In this document: positions 9,958 through 19,949 of the stretch, in pieces | Layout: each line of letters opens with the position of its first letter | Numbering within the stretch: position 1 is the stretch's first letter | Assembly: GCF_900156695.1 (NCBI RefSeq) | Contig: NZ_FTOM01000006.1 | Coordinates: 62,001-126,000, forward strand | Origin: Phaeovulum vinaykumarii | GTDB taxonomy: Bacteria > Pseudomonadota > Alphaproteobacteria > Rhodobacterales > Rhodobacteraceae | Direction: 5' to 3' | DNA: 64,000 bases | Made by a program: the position numbers and the translations under genes | Notes under the pieces: generated by a model | Databases searched by the model: none | What the model saw: the letters and a program-made list of their open reading frames with translations, nothing else | Told to the model about the DNA's origin: nothing

Positions 9958-11001
9958 TCACGCCAAAGACGGGCCGGGAAGCGCCATCCGCCCCCCCCGA
10001 TCCCCCAGCGCATCAAAGAGTTCGGGCCCTGTGCCGGTCATCAGCGCCTGAAGCCCCAGCGCGCAGATCTCGTCATAGAGCGCGGCGCGGCGATCGGCGT
10101 CCAGATGCGCGGCCACCTCGTCGAGAAGCACCACCACCGGCGCGCCCTCGGCGGCCAGCGCGCGCGCATTGGCCAGCACGATCGACACCAGAAGCGCCTT
10201 CTGCTCGCCCGTCGAGGCCAGCGCCGCGGGCGTGCCGCGCGCCGCCCAGACCGCGGTCAGATCGGCGCGGTGCGGCCCTTCAAGCGTGCGCCCGGCGGCC
10301 ATGTCGCGCGCCCGCCCGCGCGCCAGCGCCGCGGCCAGATCCTCGGGGCCCGCGTCGGTCACGGCCAGATCGGCGGCGGGAAAGCCGGTCGCGGCCTCGG
10401 CCTGGGCGGCCATGATCCGGTCCAGCGCCGCGGCCCGGCCTGCGCGGATGCGCACCGCCGCTTCGGCCATCGTGGCTTCGAGCGCGGCAAACCAGGCCCC
10501 GTCGCGCACACCGTCGCGCAGCAGGCGGTTGCGGTCGCGCATGGCCTTTTCATAGGCCAGCACCGTCTCGGCATGATCGGGGTGAAACGACAGCGTCAGC
10601 CGGTCCAGAAAGCGCCGCCGCCCCTCGGGCGCCTCGGTCCAGAGCCGGTCCATCGACGGCACCAGCCACAGGATGCGCAAAAGCCCCCCCAGCGCCACCT
10701 GCGGCGCGGCCTTCTCGTCGATGCGGACGCTGCGCGCGGCCCCGGGGGCGGCGCCGGTCTCGATCTCGGAGCCCGCGCCCAGACGCGCGCGGATCTTCCA
10801 CCCCAGCGTTCCGGGATGGCGCGCCAGTTCGTCGGGGGCGGCCCGGCGCAGGCCCCGGCCCGGCGACAACAGCGACACGGCCTCAAGGATGTTGGTCTTG
10901 CCCGCCCCGTTCGGCCCGAAGATGGCCAGCGGGCGGCCGTCGAGATCCATCGACAGCCGCGCATGGGACCGGAACTGGGCCAGCGTCAGATGGGCCAGCA
11001 A
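9958..11001 (-). CDS. recF: DNA replication and repair protein RecF
   Basis: 347 residues. RecF is an SMC-like ATPase that helps load RecA at gaps. The start MLAHLTLAQFRSHARLSMDLDGRPLAIFGPNGAGKTNILEAVSLLSPGRGLR includes the family 'FRsh' element and a Walker A motif near 30-38. The ABC-like signature region is ASTGEQKALLVSIVLANARAL, and Walker B is VVVLLDEVAAHLDADRRAALYDEI near the C-terminus. It starts 6 bases after the dnaN stop, which suggests co-transcription. Confidence 0.96.
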   Translation of the reverse strand: MLAHLTLAQFRSHARLSMDLDGRPLAIFGPNGAGKTNILEAVSLLSPGRGLRRAAPDELARHPGTLGWKIRARLGAGSEIETGAAPGAARSVRIDEKAAPQVALGGLLRILWLVPSMDRLWTEAPEGRRRFLDRLTLSFHPDHAETVLAYEKAMRDRNRLLRDGVRDGAWFAALEATMAEAAVRIRAGRAAALDRIMAAQAEAATGFPAADLAVTDAGPEDLAAALARGRARDMAAGRTLEGPHRADLTAVWAARGTPAALASTGEQKALLVSIVLANARALAAEGAPVVVLLDEVAAHLDADRRAALYDEICALGLQALMTGTGPELFDALGDRGGRMALPGPSLA

Positions 11002-11007
11002 GCCCGA

Positions 11008-12126
11008 TCAGACCCGCATCGGCATGACGACATAGACCGCCGAGGTGTCATTGCCCTCGCGCATCAGGGTCGGGTCGCCCGAGGAATTGAACAGGAAGAC
11101 GGCGTTCTCGCGGTCGACCTGGCTGGCGATTTCCAGCAGATACTTGGCGTTGAAGCCGATCTCGAGCCGTTCATCGCCATAGGCCACGGCCAGCTCTTCC
11201 TCGGCGGCGCCGGCATCGGGGGCGTTGACCGACAGGACCAGCCGGTCCTCGTCAAGCGACAGCTTGACCGCACGCGCGCGTTCCGAGGACACCGTCGCCA
11301 CCCGGTCCACCGCCTTGGCGAATTCGGCCGCGTCCACCTCGAGTCGGCGGGAATTGCCCATCGGGATGACGCGGGCGTAATCGGGGAAGGTGCCGTCGAT
11401 GACCTTGGAGGTCAGCGTGATATGCGGCGTGGCGAAGCGGATCTTGGTTTCCGAGACCGAGACGGCGATCTGCGCCTCGTCGTCGTCGAGAAGCTTGCGC
11501 AATTCGCCCACGGTCTTGCGCGGCACGATCACGCCGGGCATGTCCTCGGCGCCGGCCGGCAGCGGCGCGTCGATCCGCGCCAGGCGGTGGCCGTCGGTGG
11601 CCACGCAGCGCAGAACCGGGCCGTCCTCGCCGGTGGCGACATGCATGAAGACGCCGTTCAGGTAATAGCGCGTCTCCTCGGTCGAGATGGCGAATTTCGA
11701 TTTCTCGAACAGACGCTTGAGCGTGCCGGCATTGGCCGAGAAATTCGCCGTGTATTCCGACGAGGCCATGACCGGGAAATCCTCACGCGGGAGGGTGGCC
11801 AGGTTGAAATGCGACCGACCCGCCTGCACCGTAAGCCGCCCCGCCACCGCGTCCGCGGTCAGCGACACCAGCGCCCCGTCGGGCAGCTTGCGCGCGATCT
11901 CGTGCAGCATCACCGCCGAAACCGTGGTGGCGCCGGCGCGTTCGACCTGGGCGGGCGCGCGCTCGACCACCTCGATATCAAGATCGGTGGCGCGGAAGGA
12001 CACCGAATCCCCCTCGGCCTCGATCAGCACATTCGCCAGGATCGGAATCGTGTTACGCCGCTCGACGACCGATTGCGCCTGGGCCATTGCCTTGAGCAGA
12101 GCCGCGCGTTCGATGCTGATCTTCAT
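11008..12126 (-). CDS. dnaN: DNA polymerase III sliding clamp (beta subunit)
   Basis: 372 residues, the usual length. The clamp encircles DNA and tethers polymerase III. The start MKISIERAALLKAMAQAQSVVERRNTIPILANVLIEA is typical, as are LDIEVVE, the FDLATLP-like segment HFNLATLPREDFPVM, RYYLNGVFMHV and ATDGHRLA in the central domain, and the extreme C-terminus YVVMPMRV, part of the peptide-binding cleft. A 102-base gap separates it from dnaA, so it may have its own promoter. Confidence 0.98.
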   Translation of the reverse strand: MKISIERAALLKAMAQAQSVVERRNTIPILANVLIEAEGDSVSFRATDLDIEVVERAPAQVERAGATTVSAVMLHEIARKLPDGALVSLTADAVAGRLTVQAGRSHFNLATLPREDFPVMASSEYTANFSANAGTLKRLFEKSKFAISTEETRYYLNGVFMHVATGEDGPVLRCVATDGHRLARIDAPLPAGAEDMPGVIVPRKTVGELRKLLDDDEAQIAVSVSETKIRFATPHITLTSKVIDGTFPDYARVIPMGNSRRLEVDAAEFAKAVDRVATVSSERARAVKLSLDEDRLVLSVNAPDAGAAEEELAVAYGDERLEIGFNAKYLLEIASQVDRENAVFLFNSSGDPTLMREGNDTSAVYVVMPMRV

Positions 12127-12228
12127 CTCGTCCCCCCAGGATTACGGGAGGCGAAAGTTAGCAAGTTTCGCCCCGATCACAAGCGGTTTGGGTAATTGCG
12201 TGACAGGCTGTGGCCGCCCTGCGTCAGA

Positions 12229-13659
12229 TCAGCTTTCGATCAGGCGCCGCAGCAGGGCCACGTCCTCGGCCAGTTGCCGGTCATCGGCCATCAACGACTC
12301 GATCTTGCGCACGCCATGCATGATCGTGGTGTGATCGCGCCCGCCGAAACGCCGCCCGATCTCGGGCAGGGACCGCGTGGTCATCTTCTTCGACAGATAC
12401 ATGGCGATCTGGCGCGGGCGGGCGTAGTTGCGCAGCCGCTTGGGCCCGATCATGTCCGACAGGCGGATGTTGAAATGCTCGGCCACCTTGCGCTGGATCT
12501 CGTCGATCGAGACCTTGCGTTCGCTGTCGCGCAGGATGTCGGTCAGGCATTCCTGCGCCAGATCGAGCGAGATCTCGCGGCCGACCAGGCTGGCAAAGGC
12601 GAAAAGCCGCATCAACGCGCCTTCCAGAACGCGCACGTTGGTGGCGATGCGGTGGGCCAGGAATTCGATCACCGAATGCTCGATGCTGACGCCCGGATAC
12701 TGACTGCGGTAGAGGTCGATCTTGGTTTGCAAGATGCCCAGGCGCAGCTCGTAATCGGTGGGATGCAGATCGACGACCAACCCGCATTGCAGGCGCGACT
12801 TGATCCGTTCCTCAAGATCCTTGATCTCGCCCGGCGCGCGGTCGGCCGAAATGACGATCTGCTTGCGCTGATCAACCAGCGCGTTGAACGTGTGGAAGAA
12901 TTCTTCCTGCGTGCTGTCCTTGCCGGCGATGAATTGCACGTCATCGACCATCAGCACGTCGACCGAGCGGAACAGCCCCTTGAAGTCCATGATCTGGCGT
13001 TCGCGCAGCGCGTTGATGAAGCGATACATGAACTGCTCGGCCGACAGATAGAGCACGCGCGCCTGCGGCTGCTGGACGCGCAGCTCATGGGCGATGGCGT
13101 GCATCAGGTGGGTCTTGCCCAGGCCCACACCGCCATAGAGAAACAGCGGGTTGAAGGTGACCGGGCCGCCCTCGGCGACGCGGCGCGCGGCGGCATGGGC
13201 CAGTTCGTTGGGCTTGCCGACCACGAAATTCGAGAAGGTGAAGCGGGAATCGAGCGGGGCCGAGCGCAGATCGTCGGTCTCGGGGTTGCGCGCCGTGGCG
13301 GGCACGGATTGAGCTTCAGGGGCGGCCTGGGTTTCGGGGGCGGGCGCATCGCCCGCAGTGGCCATCGCCGCAGCCGGAACCGCCGCCGAAGTCACAGCCG
13401 ACACGCTGACAGGCCGCACCGGCGCGACCACGAATTCCACGCGCTCGACCTCGGCCCCGGCCGCACGCAATTCGGTCAGCAGCTTTTCGGCATAATTGCG
13501 CGCCACCCAGTCGCGCATGAACTTGGTCGGTGCCTCGATCCGCGCCGTCGAGGAGGTCAGGTCCGCAAGACGCAGCGGTTCGATCCAGCTGGCAAAGGCA
13601 TTCCGTCCAACCCGAACTACAAAAACGTCGCAGACCTTACCCCAGATTTCGTCTCTCAT
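12229..13659 (-). CDS. dnaA: Chromosomal replication initiator protein DnaA
   Basis: 476 residues. Domain I ([31 protein letters not shown]) starts at the ATG at 13659. Domain II is a roughly 60-residue Ala/Pro-rich linker. The AAA+ domain carries [24 protein letters not shown], Walker [19 protein letters not shown] and Walker [26 protein letters not shown]. Domain IV ends with [21 protein letters not shown], the DnaA-box-binding helix-turn-helix. Upstream lies a 414-base non-coding stretch with overlapping inverted repeats close to the start. Confidence 0.98.
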   Translation of the reverse strand: MRDEIWGKVCDVFVVRVGRNAFASWIEPLRLADLTSSTARIEAPTKFMRDWVARNYAEKLLTELRAAGAEVERVEFVVAPVRPVSVSAVTSAAVPAAAMATAGDAPAPETQAAPEAQSVPATARNPETDDLRSAPLDSRFTFSNFVVGKPNELAHAAARRVAEGGPVTFNPLFLYGGVGLGKTHLMHAIAHELRVQQPQARVLYLSAEQFMYRFINALRERQIMDFKGLFRSVDVLMVDDVQFIAGKDSTQEEFFHTFNALVDQRKQIVISADRAPGEIKDLEERIKSRLQCGLVVDLHPTDYELRLGILQTKIDLYRSQYPGVSIEHSVIEFLAHRIATNVRVLEGALMRLFAFASLVGREISLDLAQECLTDILRDSERKVSIDEIQRKVAEHFNIRLSDMIGPKRLRNYARPRQIAMYLSKKMTTRSLPEIGRRFGGRDHTTIMHGVRKIESLMADDRQLAEDVALLRRLIES

Positions 13660-13680
13660 CGCTGTGCCCGATTCTTAAAT

Positions 13681-13711
13681 TTCTTGAAGCGCCCCAAGAA
13701 TGGGGTCTTGG
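13681..13711 (-). promoter_or_regulatory. Mutually exclusive inverted repeats in the dnaA leader
   Basis: Between 22 and 52 bases before the dnaA ATG, TTCTTG (13681-13686) can pair with CAAGAA (13695-13700), or CCAAGA (13694-13699) can pair with TCTTGG (13706-13711). CCCC (13692-13695) and GGGG (13702-13705) give a third alternative. The middle segment is shared, so only one fold can form at a time. A switch in the 5' leader or a protein-binding site are both possible. Confidence 0.4.
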
Positions 13712-14021
13712 CAAGTTTCGGCCGGGCACGACGCATACCTCCCGTCACGTCAATAGCGACGGCAAGCCCGGCTTCAGCCGGTCAGCGCAAACGTTCTGTC
13801 GTCGTATGATGATCCCTCTTGGCAGTGAGGTATCCCCGCGAAAGGCAGCTTCGCGGCATACGAACTGGATTGTCCCCCAGGCGAGTGACTCGCAGGGAGC
13901 AAATTACCAAGCCGCCCACAGCGCGCGCAACCAAACATAGAGCTTGACGCTTCCTTTGCGTGAGCGAATCTGCGCGACGTGAGAGCACGCCCTCAAGCTT
14001 CTGAAAAGACAGAAAGAAATG

Positions 14022-14052
14022 CAAAAAGGCGCGCCAACGGCACGCCTTTTTC
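14022..14052 (-). terminator. Rho-independent terminator of rpsT
   Basis: A 12-base stem (AAAAAGGCGTGC with its complement, one imperfect pair) is followed on the minus strand by a run of five T. It begins about 20 bases after the rpsT stop codon. This is the cleanest intrinsic terminator in the window. Confidence 0.85.
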
Positions 14053-14073
14053 AAATTCGCCATGAACGGCGTG

Positions 14074-14340
14074 TCAGGCCGAGATCGCCTTCACGCGGGC
14101 GGCCAGACGCGAGATCTTGCGCGAGGCGGTGTTCTTGTGCAGCACACCTTTCGTCACGCCGCGGGCCAGCTCCGGCTGCGCGGCACGCAGGGCGGCCAGC
14201 GCGGCTTCGGCGCTACCCGAAGCGATGGCTTCCTCGACCTTGCGCACGAAGGTGCGGATGCGCGAACGACGCGCCTTGTTCACATCATTGCGGCGCTCGT
14301 TCTGGCGTGCGCGCTTCTTGGACTGGGGCGTGTTAGCCAT
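14074..14340 (-). CDS. rpsT: 30S ribosomal protein S20
   Basis: 88 residues. S20 binds 16S rRNA in the body of the small subunit. The start [39 protein letters not shown] is diagnostic, followed by the helical, Ala-rich [38 protein letters not shown]. The ATG at 14340 is chosen because MAN(T/H)..KKR is the family N-terminus; a longer in-frame start upstream would add an unrelated sequence. It has its own promoter and terminator. Confidence 0.98.
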   Translation of the reverse strand: MANTPQSKKRARQNERRNDVNKARRSRIRTFVRKVEEAIASGSAEAALAALRAAQPELARGVTKGVLHKNTASRKISRLAARVKAISA

Positions 14341-14384
14341 TTCGCGATTCCGATTTTCGGGACTGGATATAATCTGAGGACGCG

Positions 14385-14413
14385 CTTCTAGAAGCACATC
14401 GGCACGAAGTCAA
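14385..14413 (-). promoter_or_regulatory. Probable sigma-70 promoter of rpsT
   Basis: On the minus strand TTGACT (14413-14408) and TAGAAG (14390-14385) are separated by exactly 17 bases, about 45 bases before the rpsT start codon. The -35 element is near-consensus and the -10 is 4 of 6. Confidence 0.6.
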
Positions 14414-14456
14414 CATGCTACATGCAGCGCGCGGTGTCTTTCCCCCGCGACCGGGC

Positions 14457-15233
14457 TCAACGGTCGCGGAACTGGGGCTGGCGTTTCTCGAGGAAGGCGG
14501 TCATCCCCTCCTTCTGATCTTCGGTCGCAAAGAGCGCGTGGAAGACGCGCCGTTCGAACAGCAGACCCTCGCGCAACGTCGTCTCGTACGAGCGGTTGAC
14601 GCATTCCTTGACCACCTTGACCGTCAGCGCCGATTTCTCGGCGATCTTGCGCGCGGCCGACAGCGCCTCGGGCACCAGCTTGGCCACCGGCACGACCCGG
14701 CTGACCAGGCCCGAGCGCTCGGCCTCGGCCGCGTCCATGAAGCGGCCCGTCAGGTGCATGTCCATGGATTTCGACTTGCCCACGAAGCGCGTCAGACGCT
14801 GGGTGCCGCCGATGCCGGCGACCACGCCCAGGTTGATCTCGGGCTGGCCGAACTTGGCGTTGTCGGCGCAGATGATGAAGTCGCAGATCATCGCCAGCTC
14901 GCAGCCGCCGCCCAGCGCATAGCCGGCAACGGCCGCGATGATCGGCTTGCGCACGCGCAGCATGGCTTCGGTTTCGGGGGTGAAGAAATCCTCGCCGAAC
15001 ATGTCGACGAAGCCCTTTTCCGACATCTCCTTGATGTCGGCGCCGGCGGCAAAGGCCTTCTCCGAGCCGGTCAGCACGATGCAGCGCACCGCGTCATTGG
15101 CATCGGCTGCGGTCAGCGCTTCGGCCAGCTCACCCAGCAGTTTGGAATTCAATGCGTTGAGCGCCTCGGGGCGGTTCAGCCGGATCAGCGCGACTTCGTC
15201 CTCGATCTCGACGATCAGCGTTTCATAGGCCAT
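14457..15233 (-). CDS. Enoyl-CoA hydratase/isomerase family protein
   Basis: 258 residues, a crotonase. It is expected to hydrate trans-2-enoyl-CoA to 3-hydroxyacyl-CoA in fatty-acid or amino-acid breakdown. Visible motifs are the N-terminal [20 protein letters not shown], the CoA-binding [10 protein letters not shown], the oxyanion segment [53 protein letters not shown] with both catalytic-type Glu residues (GGCEL and QPEINLG), and GLVSRVVP. This agrees with short-chain enoyl-CoA hydratase. It lies between rpsT and mutM on the same strand, as in many Rhodobacteraceae (from memory). The actual substrate is not determined. Confidence 0.93.
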   Translation of the reverse strand: MAYETLIVEIEDEVALIRLNRPEALNALNSKLLGELAEALTAADANDAVRCIVLTGSEKAFAAGADIKEMSEKGFVDMFGEDFFTPETEAMLRVRKPIIAAVAGYALGGGCELAMICDFIICADNAKFGQPEINLGVVAGIGGTQRLTRFVGKSKSMDMHLTGRFMDAAEAERSGLVSRVVPVAKLVPEALSAARKIAEKSALTVKVVKECVNRSYETTLREGLLFERRVFHALFATEDQKEGMTAFLEKRQPQFRDR

Positions 15234-15304
15234 GGGGGCGCCTCCCTTGCGTCTGGGCCTTGTCCTCGGGGCCGAGTCCTAGCAGGCCCGGCCGCTTTGG
15301 CAAG

Positions 15305-16168
15305 TCATCTCTGGCAGGCCGGGCAGAAGAAGCTGGACCGGCCCGATTGGATGACGCGACGTATCGTTCCAGGGCAGCCGTCGCGCAGACAGGGTGCGCC
15401 CTCGCGGCCATAGACCCGGAAATCATGCTGGAAATAGCCCAGCTCGCCGTCGGGGCGACGGTGATCGCGCAGACTTGAGCCCCCCGCCGCGATGGCGCGC
15501 AAGAGGGTGGCGCGGATGGCCGTCACCAGATCCTCGAGCCGCGCGCGAGCGATCCGGCCCGCCGCCCGGCGCGGGTCGATCCCGGCCTGATGCAGCGCCT
15601 CGGCGACATAGATATTGCCCAGCCCCGCCACGATCCGCTGATCCAGAAGCGCGGCCTTGATCGGCGTCTTGCGCCCCGCCAGCAGCGCCGCCAGATAGGC
15701 CGCGTCAAAGCCGTTGCCCAGGGGTTCGGGGCCCAGCCCCGCTAGCAGGGGATGGCCCTCGGCCGCATCGGTCGCCACCAGATCCATCGCCCCGAAACGG
15801 CGCGGATCGTTGAAGGTGACGACCGCCCCCGCCGCCGTGGTCAGGATCACATGATCGTGCTTGCCCGGCGCCGCCTGCGGGTGGTGAAAGACGCCCGGCA
15901 TGGTCGCGCCCTCGGGCAGGGAAATCAGCATCCGCCCCGACATGCCCAGATGGATCAGCAACGTCTCGGCCCGGTCCAGATCGGCCAGGATGTATTTCGA
16001 CCGCCGCCGCAGCCCAAGAATCCTTGCCCCCGTCAGCCGCGCCGCCATGTCGGGCGGGAAGGGCCAGCGCAGGTCCGGCCGGCGCAGCTCGGCCCGCTGG
16101 ATCACGGCGCCGTCCAGCACCGGCTCCAGACCCCGGCGCACGGTTTCCACCTCGGGCAGTTCGGGCAT
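15305..16168 (-). CDS. mutM: Formamidopyrimidine-DNA glycosylase
   Basis: 287 residues. The enzyme removes 8-oxoguanine and ring-opened purines and nicks the abasic site. The mature N-terminus [17 protein letters not shown] supplies the catalytic proline and glutamate, the conserved lysine is in [11 protein letters not shown], and the helix-two-turn-helix lies around [23 protein letters not shown]. The C-terminal zinc finger has cysteines in PCLRDGC and FFCPACQ with the damage-binding arginine in SGRSSFF. The first Cys pair is spaced by four residues rather than two. The ATG at 16168 is fixed by the need for Pro as residue 2. It diverges from ubiE. Confidence 0.97.
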   Translation of the reverse strand: MPELPEVETVRRGLEPVLDGAVIQRAELRRPDLRWPFPPDMAARLTGARILGLRRRSKYILADLDRAETLLIHLGMSGRMLISLPEGATMPGVFHHPQAAPGKHDHVILTTAAGAVVTFNDPRRFGAMDLVATDAAEGHPLLAGLGPEPLGNGFDAAYLAALLAGRKTPIKAALLDQRIVAGLGNIYVAEALHQAGIDPRRAAGRIARARLEDLVTAIRATLLRAIAAGGSSLRDHRRPDGELGYFQHDFRVYGREGAPCLRDGCPGTIRRVIQSGRSSFFCPACQR

Positions 16169-16264
16169 GGCTCCTCCGCAGGGAATGGGGCGCGGCAAGC
16201 CTGTCATTGTGTTGCCCCGCAAGAGCCGTATAAGAGGGGGGTCCAACAGGAAACGGCAAGACCC

Positions 16265-17029
16265 ATGAACGCACAAACCCAGTCCGGCACCGAGAACACC
16301 ACCCATTTCGGCTTTCAGACCGTTGCCGAGGGCGAGAAGGCGGGCCTGGTCCACGGCGTGTTCTCGCGCGTGGCGTCGAAATACGACCTGATGAACGACC
16401 TGATGAGCGCCGGCATCCACCGTCTGTGGAAGGACGCGATGATGGACTGGCTGGCCCCGCGTCCCGGTCAGCGGCTTCTGGACGTGGCCGGCGGCACGGG
16501 CGACATCTCGTTCCGCTTCCTGCGCCGCGCGCCCGGCGCCAGCGCCACGGTCTGCGACATGACCGAAAGCATGCTGATCGAGGGCCAGAAACGCGCCGAG
16601 GCCGAAAGCTTTGCCGATGCGCTCGACTGGGTGGTGGGCGATGCGATGAACCTGCCCTTCGAGAGCAATTCCTTCGACGTCTACACCATCTCCTTTGGCA
16701 TCCGGAACGTGACGCGCGTCCAGGACGCCCTGTCCGAGGCCTATCGCGTCCTGAAACCCGGCGGCCGCCTGATGGTGCTGGAATTCAGCCAGATCCCCAA
16801 CGATCTGATGCAGAAGGCCTATGACCTCTATTCGTTCAACGTCATCCCGCTGATGGGCGAAGTGGTGACGGGCGACCGCGACAGCTATCAATATCTGGTC
16901 GAATCGATCCGCAAGTTCCCCGACCAGAACACCTTTGCCTCGATGATCCGCACCGCCGGCTTCGAGCAGGTGAAATACCGCAACCTCTCGATGGGCATTG
17001 CCGCGCTGCATTCGGGCTGGAAGATCTGA
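16265..17029 (+). CDS. ubiE: Ubiquinone/menaquinone C-methyltransferase
   Basis: 254 residues. It methylates the ring carbon of the demethoxyquinol intermediate using S-adenosylmethionine. [45 protein letters not shown] is the family N-terminal signature, [12 protein letters not shown] the methionine-binding motif I, and [47 protein letters not shown] the conserved centre. The stop is followed after a single base by ubiB. A 96-base gap to mutM holds the shared divergent promoter region. Confidence 0.97.
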   Translation: MNAQTQSGTENTTHFGFQTVAEGEKAGLVHGVFSRVASKYDLMNDLMSAGIHRLWKDAMMDWLAPRPGQRLLDVAGGTGDISFRFLRRAPGASATVCDMTESMLIEGQKRAEAESFADALDWVVGDAMNLPFESNSFDVYTISFGIRNVTRVQDALSEAYRVLKPGGRLMVLEFSQIPNDLMQKAYDLYSFNVIPLMGEVVTGDRDSYQYLVESIRKFPDQNTFASMIRTAGFEQVKYRNLSMGIAALHSGWKI

Positions 17030-17030
17030 C

Positions 17031-18560
17031 ATGCGCGGCCCGCACAACGTCTGGCGGCTGATCCGCACAGGCGCGACGTTCGAACGCACCGGCGCCATGA
17101 AGGTGGCGCTCGAGGCGATGGAAGCGCCCGCACGCCTGCGGCTGGCCGCGCGCGTCGTCGGCTGGCCCTTCCGCTGGCTGGGCATCCGCGGCGACGAGAA
17201 CCTGCCGCCCGTGACCCGCGCCATCACCGCGCTGGGCCCGGCCTACATCAAGTTCGGCCAGATCATGTCCACCCGTCCCGATGTGGTCGGCGTGGAGCTG
17301 GCCGACCAGCTGCGCGTTCTCCAGGACAAGCTTCCGCCCTTCAGCGTGGCCGAGGCCAAGACCCAGATCCTCGAGGAGATCGGCGTTCCGGTCGAGGTCG
17401 CCTTCTCGGAATTCTCCGAACCGATCGCGGCCGCCTCGATCGCGCAGGTCCACCGCGCCCGGCGCGCCGACACCGGCGAGGAAGTCGCCGTCAAGGTGCT
17501 GCGTCCGGGGGTGGAACGCGCCTTCCGCCGCGATCTGGATGCGTTCAACTTCCTGGCCAACCTGATCGAATTCTTCCTGCCCGGCTCGCGGCGGCTGCGC
17601 CCGACCGAGGTCGTGTCGCATTTCGCCAGCGTGGTCGAGGGCGAACTGGACCTGCGCATCGAAGCCGCCGCCGCGCTGGAATTCGCCGCCAACACCGCCC
17701 GCGACAAGGGCTTTGACGTGCCGCGCCCGCATCTGGACCTGTCGGCCAAGCGGGTGATGACCATGACCTGGGTCACCGGCGCGCCCCTGGGCGACGTGCC
17801 CGCGCTGGTGGCGGCGGGCCATGACCCGCACGAGCTGGGCGAGCGCGTGCTGTCGCTGTTCCTCAGCCATGCGCTGCGCGACGGCTATTTCCATGCCGAC
17901 ATGCACCAGGGCAACATGAAGGTGGCCCCGAACGGCGACATCGTCGCCTATGATTTCGGGATCATGGGGCAGATCGACGAATACACCCGCCGCGTCTACG
18001 CCGAGATCCTGATGGGCTTCATCCGGCGCGATTATCGCCGCGTCGCCGAGGTGCATTTCGAGGCAGGCTATGTGCCGCGCGACCGCAGCGTGGAGGATTT
18101 CGCCCGCGCCCTGCGTTCGGTCGGCGAGCCCATCTTCGGCATGCAGGCCGAGCAGATCTCGATGGCGCGGCTCCTGGCCTATCTCTTCGAGGTGACCGAG
18201 CGCTTCGGCATGGCCACCCGCACCGAGCTGATCTTGCTGCAACGCACGATGGTCGTGGTCGAAGGCGTGGCGCGCTCGCTCAATTCCTCGGTCAACATGT
18301 GGGACATCGCCAAGCCCGTGGTCGAGGATTACATCCGCGAGAACCTCGGGCCCAAGGCCGTGGCCCGCGACATGGCCCGCACCGCGCGCGTCTTCGGGCG
18401 CTATGGCTCGCGCATGCCCGAGATCGTCGAGACCCTGCTCGAACGTCAGCTGGAACAGCCCGAACCGCCGCCGCCGCCCTCGAAGCTGCGCGACGTCGGG
18501 CTGGTGGCCACGGGGGGCGGTCTCGTGGCGCTGGGGGTTCTTCTGGCGGGGCTGCTCTAG
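17031..18560 (+). CDS. ubiB: Ubiquinone biosynthesis accessory protein, ABC1/UbiB kinase-like family
   Basis: 509 residues. UbiB is an atypical kinase-like ATPase supporting the membrane-associated ubiquinone synthesis complex. The KxGQ motif is in [17 protein letters not shown], the nucleotide-binding lysine in [13 protein letters not shown], and the catalytic-loop analogue in [32 protein letters not shown]. The C-terminus has one or two hydrophobic segments ([21 protein letters not shown]) that would anchor it to the inner membrane. The ATG follows the ubiE stop by one base, so the two genes form an operon. Confidence 0.96.
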   Translation: MRGPHNVWRLIRTGATFERTGAMKVALEAMEAPARLRLAARVVGWPFRWLGIRGDENLPPVTRAITALGPAYIKFGQIMSTRPDVVGVELADQLRVLQDKLPPFSVAEAKTQILEEIGVPVEVAFSEFSEPIAAASIAQVHRARRADTGEEVAVKVLRPGVERAFRRDLDAFNFLANLIEFFLPGSRRLRPTEVVSHFASVVEGELDLRIEAAAALEFAANTARDKGFDVPRPHLDLSAKRVMTMTWVTGAPLGDVPALVAAGHDPHELGERVLSLFLSHALRDGYFHADMHQGNMKVAPNGDIVAYDFGIMGQIDEYTRRVYAEILMGFIRRDYRRVAEVHFEAGYVPRDRSVEDFARALRSVGEPIFGMQAEQISMARLLAYLFEVTERFGMATRTELILLQRTMVVVEGVARSLNSSVNMWDIAKPVVEDYIRENLGPKAVARDMARTARVFGRYGSRMPEIVETLLERQLEQPEPPPPPSKLRDVGLVATGGGLVALGVLLAGLL

Positions 18561-18594
18561 GGCAGCCCCTTCCCGTTTCGGGCCCGTTTCGGGC

Positions 18595-19032
18595 TCAGGC
18601 GGTTTCGGATTTCGCCCCGGGGCGCAGGATCCGCTGCGTCAGCGTCACCCCCGCCCAGGCCGAAAAGCCGGTCAGCACCGCGCCCCAGGGCACGTCGCTC
18701 AGCACCATTTCCAGCGCCCAGGCCTCCATGATGGCGTAATTGGTGAATTCATAGGTGCCATAGGCGATGGCGCCCAGAAGCCCCCCGCGCCACAGCGCCG
18801 AAAAGGCGCTGCCCGCGCGATAGGCCGGCCAGCCCACCAGAAGCACCACCCCCACCGGATAGCCCAGATAGAAGATCGCCGCCGGACCCAGACGGATCTC
18901 GTCCAGCATCAGATCCCCGATATGGCGTTCGAACATCGGCGCCATGTAGCTGGCCAGCATGACCGCATCTATCCCCAGAAGGATGACCATGGTCACGACC
19001 AGAAGCACGACAAAGGACAGAACCGCGCGCAT
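18595..19032 (-). CDS. DUF2177 family membrane protein
   Basis: 145 residues with about four transmembrane segments (residues 4-28, 50-68, 82-100, 113-131). The family features LGIDAVMLASYMAPMFERHIGDLM, GYPVGVVLL, GGLLGAIAYGTYEFTNYAIMEAW and VLSDVPWGAVLTGFSAWAG identify DUF2177. Its function is unknown. It faces the end of ubiB (34-base gap) and lies 75 bases beyond the end of glpR, both on the minus strand. Confidence 0.85.
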   Translation of the reverse strand: MRAVLSFVVLLVVTMVILLGIDAVMLASYMAPMFERHIGDLMLDEIRLGPAAIFYLGYPVGVVLLVGWPAYRAGSAFSALWRGGLLGAIAYGTYEFTNYAIMEAWALEMVLSDVPWGAVLTGFSAWAGVTLTQRILRPGAKSETA

Positions 19033-19107
19033 CGCTTTCTCCCTGTTGGTTGCGTTTCCCTCATATTAGGGCGCGCGGGCCATTCGCACAGGACGGCGCG
19101 GGCCCGC

Positions 19108-19869
19108 TCAGGTGCAGATCTCGACGCGGGTGCCCCATTGCGTGCAGCGCGCGGCCAGATCGCCCGGCAAGGCGCGGTCGGTGAAGAAGGTGTCGATGGC
19201 CGACAGGGGCGCGATCCGGGCGGGGGCGGTGCGCTGGAACTTGGACTGGTCGGCCACCAGAAAGGCGCGGCGCGCCTGGCGCAGGATCGTCTGGCTGACG
19301 CCGACCTCCTGGATGTCGAAATCCAGCAGGTCGCCGTCCGCATCCAGCGCCGAACAGCCGATCACCGCGAAATCCACCTTGAACTGTTCGATCATGCGCT
19401 GGGTGACGCCGCCGACCAGCCCCCCGTCCGAGCGCCGCAGCACGCCCCCCGCCACGATCACCTGACAGCTTTCGCTGGCCACCAGGATATTGGCCACGTT
19501 CATGTTGTTGGTCACCACCATCAGGTTGCGATGCCCCAGAAGCGCGCGCGCCACCGCCTCGGTCGAGGTGCCGATATTGAGAAACACCGACGCCTCGTCG
19601 GGGATCGCGGCCGCGCAACGTTCGGCGATGGCGGCCTTGGCGGCGGCGTTCAGGTCGCGCCGCGCCTCATAGCCGATGTTCGTCACCCCCGACGGCAGGA
19701 TCGCCCCGCCATGCACGCGCTCGAGCCGGCCGGCCTCGGCCAGCTCGCTCAGATCGCGGCGGATCGTCTGATGCGTCACCCCGAAATGCTCGGCCAGCCC
19801 CTCGACGGTCACGCGCCCCTCGCGGCGGGCAATCTCGAGGATCTCGGGATGGCGGAAGGTCTGCGACAT
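19108..19869 (-). CDS. glpR: DeoR-family repressor, probable glycerol 3-phosphate regulator GlpR
   Basis: 253 residues. The N-terminal DeoR helix-turn-helix is RHPEILEIARREGRVTVEGLAEHFGVTHQTIRRDLSELAEAGRLERVHGGAILPSG. The C-terminal sugar-phosphate-sensing domain has NIGTSTEAVARAL, VTNNMNVA and IGCSALDADGDLLDFD. In this family phosphorylated sugars release the repressor; glycerol 3-phosphate is the likely ligand given the divergent glp operon. The ATG at 19869 is preferred to a GTG six bases upstream. Candidate operators lie in the 227-base divergent region. Confidence 0.92.
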   Translation of the reverse strand: MSQTFRHPEILEIARREGRVTVEGLAEHFGVTHQTIRRDLSELAEAGRLERVHGGAILPSGVTNIGYEARRDLNAAAKAAIAERCAAAIPDEASVFLNIGTSTEAVARALLGHRNLMVVTNNMNVANILVASESCQVIVAGGVLRRSDGGLVGGVTQRMIEQFKVDFAVIGCSALDADGDLLDFDIQEVGVSQTILRQARRAFLVADQSKFQRTAPARIAPLSAIDTFFTDRALPGDLAARCTQWGTRVEICT

Positions 19870-19949
19870 GAGCACGCCCCGTTCGGTTTCCCAAGGCTTG
19901 GCCGTTCAGGGCCGGCTTGGCAAGCGCCGGCGCCGGAAATGCTGCGAAT

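Larger units (their letters stand above)
13660..14073. other. 414-base non-coding region between dnaA and rpsT
   Basis: This is the largest gap in the replication-gene block and is visibly richer in A/T than its surroundings. It holds the rpsT terminator at 14022-14052, a CCGGC-ttca-GCCGG hairpin at 13768-13781, and overlapping inverted repeats at 13681-13711. The position next to dnaA makes it a candidate origin region, but I find no TTATCCACA-type DnaA box; the best partial matches are only 5-6 of 9. I see no credible gene in it. Confidence 0.6.

Noticed and set aside
13860-13925. TTGTCCCCC and GCCGCCCACA as DnaA boxes
   Set aside because: Only 6 and 5 of 9 positions agree with the consensus, expected by chance in this base composition.
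14362-14375. TATAAT on the plus strand between rpsT and the crotonase gene
   Set aside because: No -35 element at the right distance, and it would read antisense into the enoyl-CoA hydratase gene.
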